From: JARFQW01 sp963842955
GTDB taxonomy: Bacteria; Pseudomonadota; Gammaproteobacteria; Steroidobacterales; XN24
Reading direction: 5' to 3'
Length of the DNA: 64,000 nt
NCBI GenBank assembly: GCA_963842955.1
Contig: CAWJIJ010000011.1
Location: forward strand, 930,001-994,000
In this document: in pieces, positions 53,540-60,708 of the stretch
How the letters are laid out: each line of letters opens with the position of its first letter
Numbering within the stretch: position 1 is the stretch's first letter
Made by a program: the position numbers and the translations under genes
Notes under the pieces: model-generated
Told to the model about the DNA's origin: nothing
What the model saw: the letters and a program-made list of their open reading frames with translations, nothing else
Databases searched by the model: none

Positions 53540-53945
53540 ACACCAGCGAATTCCGCTAATCCTGCTAGTTGCATTGGCACTCGTGATGACGAGCATGGGA
53601 ACACCCCAAGCCGCTAACGATGTGCCGTTGATGACAACCGATGAACTCAACGCCATGCTGGACGATCCCGATCTCCTCATCCTGGACGTCCGACGCGGCA
53701 AAGACTGGACGTCTTCCGAATTTAAAATCAAAGGGGCCACCTACGCCAAACCCGACGCCTACGATACGTGGGCGAATACCTACCCCAAAGACAAAAAGAT
53801 CGTGCTCTATTGCGCCTGACCGAGCGAATACACCAGTGCCGGTCTGGCACGGAAGATGATGGATAACGGCTATGGGAATGTGTATGCCCTGAAGGGTGGC
53901 TGGCGGGAATGGTTCCGCGCGAAATATCCCGTTGAGGCAAAATAG
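53532..53945 (+). CDS. Rhodanese-like sulfurtransferase, probable selenoprotein with UGA-encoded selenocysteine
   Basis: The frame starts at ATG 53532 behind AAAGGAGAG. It encodes a signal peptide (IPLILLVALALVMTSMGTPQ) and a single rhodanese domain (LLILDVRRGKDW). An in-frame TGA (53817-53819) falls in the active-site loop: IVLYCA-U-PSEYTSAGLA. The same frame then completes the fold without another stop (NVYALKGGWREWFRAKYPVE, TAG 53943-53945), 137 residues in all with Sec96. The motif C-x-U-P corresponds to C-x-C-P rhodaneses, so the TGA replaces a Cys. A SECIS-like hairpin follows at the right distance. Location is probably periplasmic. A nonsense mutation is the alternative. Confidence 0.85.
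53817..53852 (+). promoter_or_regulatory. Bacterial SECIS-like element after the in-frame UGA
   Basis: Starting 16 nt after UGA 53817-53819, a perfect 5-bp stem GUGCC/GGCAC (53836-53840 with 53846-53850) presents the loop GGUCU (53841-53845). Below it an unpaired A (53835) interrupts pairing of CC (53833-53834) with GG (53851-53852). The E. coli fdhF SECIS has the same GGUCU loop residues and a bulged base at the matching place, with its loop one codon nearer to the UGA. This is what SelB would need to deliver selenocysteine. Confidence 0.8.
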
Positions 53946-53954
53946 ACCTGACAC

Positions 53955-53995
53955 GTGCGTCACCTGCCCCGGAAAGGGTGGTGACGCACTCTTTC
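53955..53995 (+). terminator. Hairpin terminator after the rhodanese selenoprotein gene
   Basis: A perfect 10-bp stem GTGCGTCACC/GGTGACGCAC (53955-53964 with 53980-53989) followed by TCTTTC, beginning 9 nt after the stop codon of the selenoprotein frame. Its place after the distal stop, not after the UGA, supports the longer product. Confidence 0.7.
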
Positions 53996-53999
53996 AGGG

Positions 54000-54671
54000 G
54001 TGACCGTGAAAGGTCAATCTGACCAGCATGATCATTGCGCACCGAAACGAAAGTGCCCTACTTTCCGGTTTGATTTTGCGCGGCTGCAGGAAAAAGGGAT
54101 CACCTGTTTCAGGACGGGTCGCACCCATTTGGTGGTGACATTTCGGGGAACCGGAATGATCGATGTCTTCGACAGCCGCGACTGGCGACATATCGCCTTC
54201 CTCGATTTCGACCTTCAGCGGGAAATTCACCTCGATTCGGCCTTCGGCTCGCCCCTGATCGGTCTTCCTTTTTCAGCTGACCTGGGGCGGACGATGGGGG
54301 TTTCCCTGCATCGTTTTGACGATTTACGGGAACATCACCATTATGGTTTTTTCGTTCACCCGGATTACCGCAACAAAGGCCGGAAAGGGGTATGGAACCT
54401 CGACGAACTGATGATGGCCATCGCGCTGGCCTATGCCGAAGCCAAGCATCTTCATTGGTTTCACATCAAGCCAACCGGGGATACCGCCGCCTATTATCGC
54501 CGCAAATATGGCGCCACCCGCCTGCCGACCACCGCTGCCGATAAAATTTCAAGCATCCGACTGGGACCAGGCCGCAAACCATTGCCTCACGTCCACCTCA
54601 TCCAAACCGCGGGCCACATCCGCTATCTCGACGTCCAGATGGCATCAGATGCTTCCTGGCCATCCGACTGA
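54000..54671 (+). CDS. GNAT-like acetyltransferase domain protein
   Basis: This 223-residue protein has a C-terminal GNAT-like core. FFVHPDYRNKGRKGVWNLDE resembles motif A (the acetyl-CoA pyrophosphate loop), and the stretch from HIKPTGDTAAYYRRKYGATR resembles motif B with the Tyr-containing helix. The N-terminal half is an unassigned beta-rich region. The frame opens at GTG 54000, but GTG 54006 and others are possible because no good ribosome site is seen. Substrate is unknown. Confidence 0.65.
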   Translation: MTVKGQSDQHDHCAPKRKCPTFRFDFARLQEKGITCFRTGRTHLVVTFRGTGMIDVFDSRDWRHIAFLDFDLQREIHLDSAFGSPLIGLPFSADLGRTMGVSLHRFDDLREHHHYGFFVHPDYRNKGRKGVWNLDELMMAIALAYAEAKHLHWFHIKPTGDTAAYYRRKYGATRLPTTAADKISSIRLGPGRKPLPHVHLIQTAGHIRYLDVQMASDASWPSD

Positions 54672-54821
54672 TCTAAATTTCCTCTATGAGTAGTCAAAAA
54701 AAAGCACGGTGTTTTCCGGGGTGGGTGTTGGATACCTGCTTTGTTATTGCTTGCGGTTCCTCTCCTGCAGAGCGGCACGTTAGGCCGCCACCTAAACAAG
54801 AAGGCATAGAGATGCCTTAAG

Positions 54822-55188
54822 GTGCTGGGTTATATTCCCTTTGTTCCGCGCCGAGCATCGACCATGCGCACGGGTAAAAGCGTGCGGACTGTTTACCCGC
54901 CTCAGGCGGGTCTGAGCCCACCGCCAGGCGGGCGAGTTTCCGCGCGCTCCGGCCGCATAAACCAGGCGATGCTGCAAGCATCTTGCTGTCAGGCAAGGCG
55001 CCAAGTGAAACAAGGCGCGCAGCAATCGTCAGATTGTGAGCACCCGAGCAAGCTTGGCAACGCCGCATGGCGGCACGAGGCGCCGCATCATCGCCTGGTT
55101 TGGCGACGCGCAGGATTAAGCGGGACACGGGCGTCTTCTTTTGGTTCTGTTTTCTACCACGGAGAAGAAAATGAACAACAGGCAAAGG
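54822..55188. repeat. Dispersed repeat, family 2, copy 2, interrupted by a nested palindrome
   Basis: Matches 11131-11345 in two blocks. The left block (54822-54956) shares ATTCCCTTTG, CGCGCCGAGCATCG and GGGCGAGTTTCCGCG; the right block (55102-55188) shares GCGACGCGCAGGAT, GACACGGGCGTCTTCTTTTG and GAAGAAAATGAACAA. Between them 145 nt are extra and form their own inverted repeat. Confidence 0.85.
54959..55101. repeat. Nested palindromic element (family 1-related), copy D
   Basis: A 143-bp insert in repeat family 2 with perfect 13-bp inverted ends, AAACCAGGCGATG (54959-54971) and CATCGCCTGGTTT (55089-55101). Its right half (AACGCCGCATGG, CACGAGGCGCCGCATCA) resembles the right half of palindromes A-C (ACGCCGCA...CGAGGAGCGCCGCACAA), so it appears to be a diverged member of family 1. 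Confidence 0.75.
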
Positions 55189-55242
55189 CGGAAGCGCGCC
55201 TGAAATGGCAAGTTGATATCGAAACCATGGAACAGCGCCGGC

Positions 55243-56481
55243 CTAAAGCCTGAACACCACAGGCTTTCCATCGGCATTGATGTCGATACCCACCGTATCC
55301 CCGGTCTTGAACCCCACCCGCCGGAACTGCGCGACCATCGCTTCATGCTGGTCCGCCGGCCAGTAAACACTCCAAAGCGGATTGCGGACCGTATCGATAC
55401 CGTAGGCATCATGGCTGCCCAAGCCGATTCGGAATTTATCCTTGGCGATAAGGGTGTCGGCCTCGGATAGAAAAATGTCGATCTGGTAGAGGTTGCTGTG
55501 CAGCGCCTTGGACAGTTCGGCCTGCTGTTCCGGAAAATCGTCCAGATAGTGGCTGGCAATCTGGTAGAGATCTCCCGTATCCTGAATGGAAAGACCCAGC
55601 ACCGCGTAACGCTGATGGCGCAGGGCAAAGGATTCGAAATCCGCCTCGTAGGCTTTAATGGCATCGATGATCGGCGCCACATCCCCTTTGCCGGGTCGGG
55701 TAGAGCGATCCAGCATCTCCTCGCATCGACTGATGATATGGATATAAAAGGATTTGTTGTCCATCACGTAAACCGGGCGTTCACGGTAATTGCGCCGCTT
55801 GCGAATCCGCCGGATGCCGGCCAGCGTTATGGAACGCCGGCTTTCGACTTCCTCCAGGGTGTCGATGTCGGAAATGTCTTTGGCCTGGACGACATGAATT
55901 TCGCCATCGCCGGAGATGATGTATTCAATCTCACATCGAAACTTCAGGCATTCCTGAATTTTTTTTGAAAGCTGGACCAGTCGCCTGTCGTGGGGGGTTC
56001 GGGTAATGTATGGTTCGCTCTGGATACGGTGCACCCTGTCCCGGCAGTAGCCAAACTCCCAGTGCCCGAAAATCTGCTTGGCCATCACGCTGGTGCCGTC
56101 GACAAACGGCATGACCACCACCCCCATTTCGTTCATGTCCAGTTCCGGGGCATGCCCGAATTTCTGCTGGCGCAGAATGGTCAGGCGCTTGGTCGTCTCG
56201 GCCAGCTTGATCATCTTGTTGCGGGCATAGCGGATGCCGCTCACGTCGGCATAGGTCTCCAGCGAATCGAACGTGCCGCCCTTGAAACAGCGTTCCTGGG
56301 GATGAGCGCTGCGGGCGATCACCTTGAAACTCTCGCGATGTTTCTCCAGAAAGGCTTCGAGCACCGCCGTGTTGTCGTTTTCAAAATGATCGGCCGGCAC
56401 ATAGATAAAATCCGGGACGGCGAAGCCGGCTTCTTTGAGCTTTTTGAGCAATTTGGCTTTCTCGGGAACAACAGTGGCCAT
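55243..56481 (-). CDS. PEP/pyruvate-binding (ATP-grasp) domain protein
   Basis: This 412-residue protein has an N-terminal ATP-grasp region like the PEP synthase nucleotide-binding domain: LLKKLKEAGFAVPDFIYVP, VIARSAHPQERCFKGGTFDS and VVVMPFVDGTSVMAKQIFG. EYIISGDGEIHVVQAKDISD matches the end of that domain. The phosphohistidine and PEP-binding domains of PEP synthase or PPDK are absent; the C-terminal ~180 residues are unassigned. It therefore binds nucleotide but its phosphate acceptor is unknown. Start 56481 has AGGAGGG 5-6 nt upstream. It is divergent from the TetR-type gene. Confidence 0.8.
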   Translation of the reverse strand: MATVVPEKAKLLKKLKEAGFAVPDFIYVPADHFENDNTAVLEAFLEKHRESFKVIARSAHPQERCFKGGTFDSLETYADVSGIRYARNKMIKLAETTKRLTILRQQKFGHAPELDMNEMGVVVMPFVDGTSVMAKQIFGHWEFGYCRDRVHRIQSEPYITRTPHDRRLVQLSKKIQECLKFRCEIEYIISGDGEIHVVQAKDISDIDTLEEVESRRSITLAGIRRIRKRRNYRERPVYVMDNKSFYIHIISRCEEMLDRSTRPGKGDVAPIIDAIKAYEADFESFALRHQRYAVLGLSIQDTGDLYQIASHYLDDFPEQQAELSKALHSNLYQIDIFLSEADTLIAKDKFRIGLGSHDAYGIDTVRNPLWSVYWPADQHEAMVAQFRRVGFKTGDTVGIDINADGKPVVFRL

Positions 56482-56607
56482 TCGGGCCCTCCTGAGGGGG
56501 TGCGGTATGTTATTTAGTGACCATCCATAAATGACCAATTTGCCGATTTCTGGATGGGCACTATTTAAGGTTGACTTGCGCGCTGAAACTTTCTAATCAA
56601 CAAAAAC

Positions 56608-56625
56608 CGACCGATCATTCGGTCG
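56608..56625. promoter_or_regulatory. Inverted-repeat operator, probably for the adjacent TetR-family repressor
   Basis: A perfect 7-bp inverted repeat with a 4-nt centre, CGACCGATCATTCGGTCG, lies 24 nt before the TetR-type start and in the divergent promoter region. The CGACCGA...TCGGTCG form is typical of AcrR/TetR operators, so autoregulation is likely. Confidence 0.7.
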
Positions 56626-56648
56626 ATTATTTTTAGCGCTGGTACCAT

Positions 56649-57245
56649 ATGTCCAAACGAAATGCAATCCTTGCCGCCGCCACCCGGCTTTTTTCACGAA
56701 AGGGCTTCAAGGGCACGTCCATGGCGGAACTGTCCAAAGCCACCGGTGCCGCCGGCGGCACCATCTTCCACCATTTCAAGAACAAGGAAGATCTCTTTCT
56801 CAATATTCTGGAAGATACCAAGGCAACCATCCTTAGCGAATTTGCCCGGTACAAAAAAGATCGTGAATGCCGCAACGGCCTGGAAATGGTGGAGGGCGCG
56901 GTCGCTTTTTATCTAAACTTAACGGGCACACTGGAAGACCCGTTTCTTCTCCTCCACCGCCATTTCCCCTACGAGATGGCGGAAACCAACCCGGTCTGCC
57001 GCGCTTGCCTGGAATCCATCTACAACTGCCTTCTGGATATTTTTGAAGAAGGTCTTCGGGTCGGCCAGCAGGACGGTTCGGTCAAAACACGTTCCGCGCG
57101 TAACACGGCCATGGTCATGTTTGCCATGGTGGACGGCATCGTCCGGTTGAACACCTACCGCATTTATAATGCCGGCGCCTTATACGTCAGCCTGATGGAC
57201 GCCTGCCGCCGCTTGCTGACCGATAACGGGCAGGCCGCCCGATGA
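56649..57245 (+). CDS. TetR/AcrR family transcriptional regulator
   Basis: This 198-residue repressor-type protein has an N-terminal TetR helix-turn-helix (ILAAATRLFSRKGFKGTSMA, ATGAAGGTIFHHFKNKEDLF) and an all-helical ligand-binding C-terminus typical of fatty-acid-type regulators. Its last codons overlap the SulP gene start (ATGA), so the two are translationally coupled and it probably controls that transporter. A palindromic operator lies just upstream. Confidence 0.94.
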   Translation: MSKRNAILAAATRLFSRKGFKGTSMAELSKATGAAGGTIFHHFKNKEDLFLNILEDTKATILSEFARYKKDRECRNGLEMVEGAVAFYLNLTGTLEDPFLLLHRHFPYEMAETNPVCRACLESIYNCLLDIFEEGLRVGQQDGSVKTRSARNTAMVMFAMVDGIVRLNTYRIYNAGALYVSLMDACRRLLTDNGQAAR

Positions 57246-59428
57246 CACAACGCATACCAGCCCTGTTTGCGATGGCAAACCCTTCCGCCCTCTTTCCCTT
57301 TCTGGAATGGCTGCCAGGCTACGATACCCGGCGCCTCAAAAGCGATCTGTTCGCAGGCCTGACCGTGGCACTGGTACTGATCCCCCAATCCATGGCCTAC
57401 GCCCAACTGGCCGGATTGCCGTCCTATTACGGTCTCTATGCCGCCTTTCTGCCACCGGCCATCGCCGCCCTGTTCGGCTCCAGCCGGCAACTGGCCACCG
57501 GACCGGTGGCCGTGGTGTCGCTCATGACGGCGGTGGCGCTGGAGCCGCTGGCCGTATCCGGTAGCCAGGCCTATATCGCCTATGCCGTAATACTGGCCCT
57601 CATGGTGGGCAGCTTTCAATTTATCATCGGTCTTCTGCGCCTGGGTCTCGTGGTCAATTTCCTGTCCCACCCGGTCATCAACGGCTTCACCAACGCCGCC
57701 GCCATCATCATCGCAACAGGCCAGTTGCCCAAACTTTTCGGTATCACCGTGGACAATACCGACCATCACTACCATACCGTTCACCAGATCGTATCGGAAG
57801 CCGTCCACTATACCCATTGGCCAACCCTGCTGATGGGCGTTTTGGCCTTCCTGATCATGGTGACCCTCAAAAAAATTTCCCTCAAGATCCCCAATGTCCT
57901 GGTGGCCGTGGCCCTGACGACGCTTTTGTCCTGGGCCATCGGATTCGATCAGACCACGGTGGTTCCCATCGAAGCCCTGGAAGATGCCCACACCCGCACG
58001 CTGGTGCTTCAATATAATGCCGCCCTGGCCGAGATCCACCAAATGGCGGACGATCGTGCGGCACTCAATGCGGTTTTCGATAAAGCGCGTAAGGACGGCG
58101 CCACGCTCCTGATGATCAACATCCACCGCGACCTCGATATCATTGATTACAAGAGCACACTTAAAAAGCGCCAGGCGGCCATCTATCGCCAGGCGCTGAA
58201 TCAAGTCCTGCTGGATGGCGGACAGGACGCCACCGGCCAGAACCGTTTTTTTCAAAAAGGCGCCCGTCCGCACGATCTAACCCCTTTCGGGGGTACTTGG
58301 CGTCTCCAGGTGGGTCGATCGCCCCTGGATCCTGTTGCCCTTTATCTGAGTTGCGGTGGTAAAGTCGTGGGCGCTATTCCCCGGGGACTGCCTAGCTTTT
58401 CTCTGCCGGATTTTGATGGCCGCACGACGTTGACACTGCTGCCATCAGCGGTCATCATCGCCCTGCTCGGTTTCATGGAAGCCATCTCGATTGCCAAAGC
58501 CATGGCCGCCAAAACCGGCCAGCGTATCGATCCGAACCAGGAATTGATCGGGCAGGGGCTCGCCAACATGGTGGGCGCCATGGGGCAAAGCTACCCTGTG
58601 GCCGGGTCTTTTTCAAGATCAGCCGTCAACCTGCAGGCCGGCGCCTTCTCCGGTATGTCCTGCCTTTTCGCCAGCCTGGCTGTGGTGGCAACCCTCTTTT
58701 TCTTGACCCCCCTGCTCTACCATCTTCCCCAGTCGGTGCTGGCCGCGATTATCATGATGGCGGTGGCGGGCCTGATCAACCTCAGGGGATTCATCCATGC
58801 CTGGCGCGCCCAGTGGTTCGACGGCGCTATTTCCATTGTCACATTCGTGTGCACACTGGCATTTGCCCCCCATCTCGACCGGGGCATCCTGGTCGGCGTA
58901 GGCCTTTCATTGGGTGTTTTTCTTTACCGCAGCATGCGGCCCAAGGTGGTGGATCTCTCCCTCGGCTTGGATATGGCGCTGCATGATGCGGTTTCCTATG
59001 GATTGAAGGAGTGCCGCTATATCGATGCCGTCCGTTTCGACGGTCCGCTGTTTTTCGCCAATGCCAGCTATCTCGAAGATCAGATTCGACACCGGCGCCA
59101 AATAAAAAAACAGTTGAAGCATATCATCATCGGGGCCGAAGGCATCAGCGACATAGATGCCTCGGGCCAGGAAACCCTCGCCCTGATCGTGGAGCGGGTC
59201 CGCAGCGCCGGAATCGACATTTCGCTTAGCGGCGTCCACGAAGCGGTGATGCAGGTGCTGAAACGAACCCATCTCTTTAACCGCATCGGCACCGATCATT
59301 TCTACCCCTCGATGAAAAATGCCATCCGTGCGATTCATGAGCAGACCCACACAGGCGGCAGCGAGAAGAACTGTCCCCTGACCACGGTGCGGACTCTGGA
59401 TTCAAGCCCCAGCGGGAAAGGAAAATAA
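57242..59428 (+). CDS. SulP (SLC26) family anion transporter with STAS domain
   Basis: This 728-residue transporter resembles sulfate, bicarbonate or dicarboxylate permeases. The Sulfate_transp core starts with YDTRRLKSDLFAGLTVALVL, PQSMAYAQLAGLPSYYGLYA and GPVAVVSLMT. Helices resume after an insertion with ALLGFMEAISIAKAMAAKTG and SYPVAGSFSRSAVN. A C-terminal STAS domain (about 585-695, with VRFDGPLFFANASYLED and SDIDASGQETL) follows. Residues about 240-378 are an extra soluble segment not found in typical 550-600-residue SulP proteins. It is coupled to the TetR gene and is followed 2 nt later by a signalling gene. Confidence 0.92.
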   Translation: MTQRIPALFAMANPSALFPFLEWLPGYDTRRLKSDLFAGLTVALVLIPQSMAYAQLAGLPSYYGLYAAFLPPAIAALFGSSRQLATGPVAVVSLMTAVALEPLAVSGSQAYIAYAVILALMVGSFQFIIGLLRLGLVVNFLSHPVINGFTNAAAIIIATGQLPKLFGITVDNTDHHYHTVHQIVSEAVHYTHWPTLLMGVLAFLIMVTLKKISLKIPNVLVAVALTTLLSWAIGFDQTTVVPIEALEDAHTRTLVLQYNAALAEIHQMADDRAALNAVFDKARKDGATLLMINIHRDLDIIDYKSTLKKRQAAIYRQALNQVLLDGGQDATGQNRFFQKGARPHDLTPFGGTWRLQVGRSPLDPVALYLSCGGKVVGAIPRGLPSFSLPDFDGRTTLTLLPSAVIIALLGFMEAISIAKAMAAKTGQRIDPNQELIGQGLANMVGAMGQSYPVAGSFSRSAVNLQAGAFSGMSCLFASLAVVATLFFLTPLLYHLPQSVLAAIIMMAVAGLINLRGFIHAWRAQWFDGAISIVTFVCTLAFAPHLDRGILVGVGLSLGVFLYRSMRPKVVDLSLGLDMALHDAVSYGLKECRYIDAVRFDGPLFFANASYLEDQIRHRRQIKKQLKHIIIGAEGISDIDASGQETLALIVERVRSAGIDISLSGVHEAVMQVLKRTHLFNRIGTDHFYPSMKNAIRAIHEQTHTGGSEKNCPLTTVRTLDSSPSGKGK

Positions 59429-59430
59429 CC

Positions 59431-60648
59431 ATGCCGGTCCTTACGATCTTTAACGGTCTTTTCTGTCATGCCGACGCCGTTGTCCGCGATGTGATGGACA
59501 GCACCGGTCACCGATTGATTAGGGACGATGATCTTATCACCCGCGCGGTTCAGCAGTTCGACATGCCCGAAAATAAAATCCGGCGGGCCTTTTCGGCCAA
59601 GACCTCGGTGTTCAATAAATTCACCCGTGAAAAGGAATGCGCCATTGCCTGCCTGAGACTGACCATGGCCCAGTTGCTCGATAACACGCCGGCCATCGTG
59701 CACGGATTCGGCGGCCTGCTTATCCCCCAAAGCGTGAGCCACGGCCTGCGGGCGTGCCTGATTGCGGAAATGCCCTACCGCATCGCCCTGGCGGCGTCGG
59801 AAGAGGGACTGTCCGAAAAAGACGCGGTGAAGCGCATCCGCAGCGACGATGCCGACCGGGCGGCCTGGACCGACATGCTCTTTTCGATACCGGATCCCTG
59901 GGACAAAAATCTCTACGACATGGTGCTGCCCATGAACAAGATGGAGGTGCCCCAGGCCAGTGCCCTGATCGAAGAAAACCTGGTAAAAGAAGCGGTGCGC
60001 CGCACGCCCGCTTCGGATGCCGCCGAGAAAGATTTCCTGCTGGCAGCCAGCGTTGAAGTGGAACTGACCAAAGCCGGTCATGACGTATCGGTGCAAGCCG
60101 AAGCGGGAGCGGTCACCTTGACCATCAACAAACAGGTGTTGATGCTCTCACGATTGGAAGACGAACTCCGGGGGATCGCCAGTCAAGTTCCAGGTGTCAC
60201 GTCCGTGGAGACCACTGTCGGCAAAGAATTCCATGAGTCTCATATATATCGGAAGCACAATTTCGAAGTCCCCTCCCGGGTGCTTCTGGTGGATGACGAA
60301 CGGGAGTTTGTCCAGACGCTTTCGGAGCGCCTTCAGTTGCGGGAAATGGGCTCGGTCGTAGCCTATGACGGCGAATCGGCGTTGTCCCTGATCAACGAGG
60401 ACGAACCCGAGGTCATGATTATCGATCTTAAGATGCCGGGCATCGACGGTATCGAGATTTTAAAAAAGGTGAAGCAGACGCGTCCTGAAATTGAGGTCAT
60501 CGTTCTGACGGGCCACGGCTGCGAGGAAGACCGCCAACGCTGCATGCAACTGGGCGCCTTCGCCTACCTGCAGAAACCCGTGAACATCGATCTCCTTAGC
60601 GACACCCTGAAGAAAGCCCATGCCAGGATTCAGAAGGACCGGTCATGA
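59431..60648 (+). CDS. Cytidylate-kinase-like / BON-like / response-regulator receiver fusion
   Basis: This 405-residue protein has three parts. Residues 1-~200 resemble the cytidylate-kinase-like family (LIRDDDLITRAVQQFDMPE, AIVHGFGGLLIP, DPWDKNLYDMVLPMNKM), but the N-terminal P-loop position reads FNGLFCHADAV and lacks Gly-Lys, so ATP binding is doubtful. Residues ~205-262 resemble a BON domain (VTLTINKQVLML, VPGVTSVETTV). From ~280 a CheY-like receiver follows, with LLVDDEREF, the phosphoacceptor in MIIDLKMPG, the Thr in VLTGHG and the Lys in LQKPV. It starts 2 nt after SulP and precedes a histidine kinase. Confidence 0.87.
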   Translation: MPVLTIFNGLFCHADAVVRDVMDSTGHRLIRDDDLITRAVQQFDMPENKIRRAFSAKTSVFNKFTREKECAIACLRLTMAQLLDNTPAIVHGFGGLLIPQSVSHGLRACLIAEMPYRIALAASEEGLSEKDAVKRIRSDDADRAAWTDMLFSIPDPWDKNLYDMVLPMNKMEVPQASALIEENLVKEAVRRTPASDAAEKDFLLAASVEVELTKAGHDVSVQAEAGAVTLTINKQVLMLSRLEDELRGIASQVPGVTSVETTVGKEFHESHIYRKHNFEVPSRVLLVDDEREFVQTLSERLQLREMGSVVAYDGESALSLINEDEPEVMIIDLKMPGIDGIEILKKVKQTRPEIEVIVLTGHGCEEDRQRCMQLGAFAYLQKPVNIDLLSDTLKKAHARIQKDRS

Positions 60649-60708
60649 TGGCCGTAACCGATATGCTATGTGCCCCGGGGCGCTGATATCCCCTATCGAC
60701 GGATTGCC

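Noticed and set aside
53817..53819. UGA in the rhodanese as a simple nonsense mutation
   Set aside because: Less likely because the same frame completes the fold, the UGA sits at a Cys position and a SECIS-like hairpin with a GGUCU loop follows.
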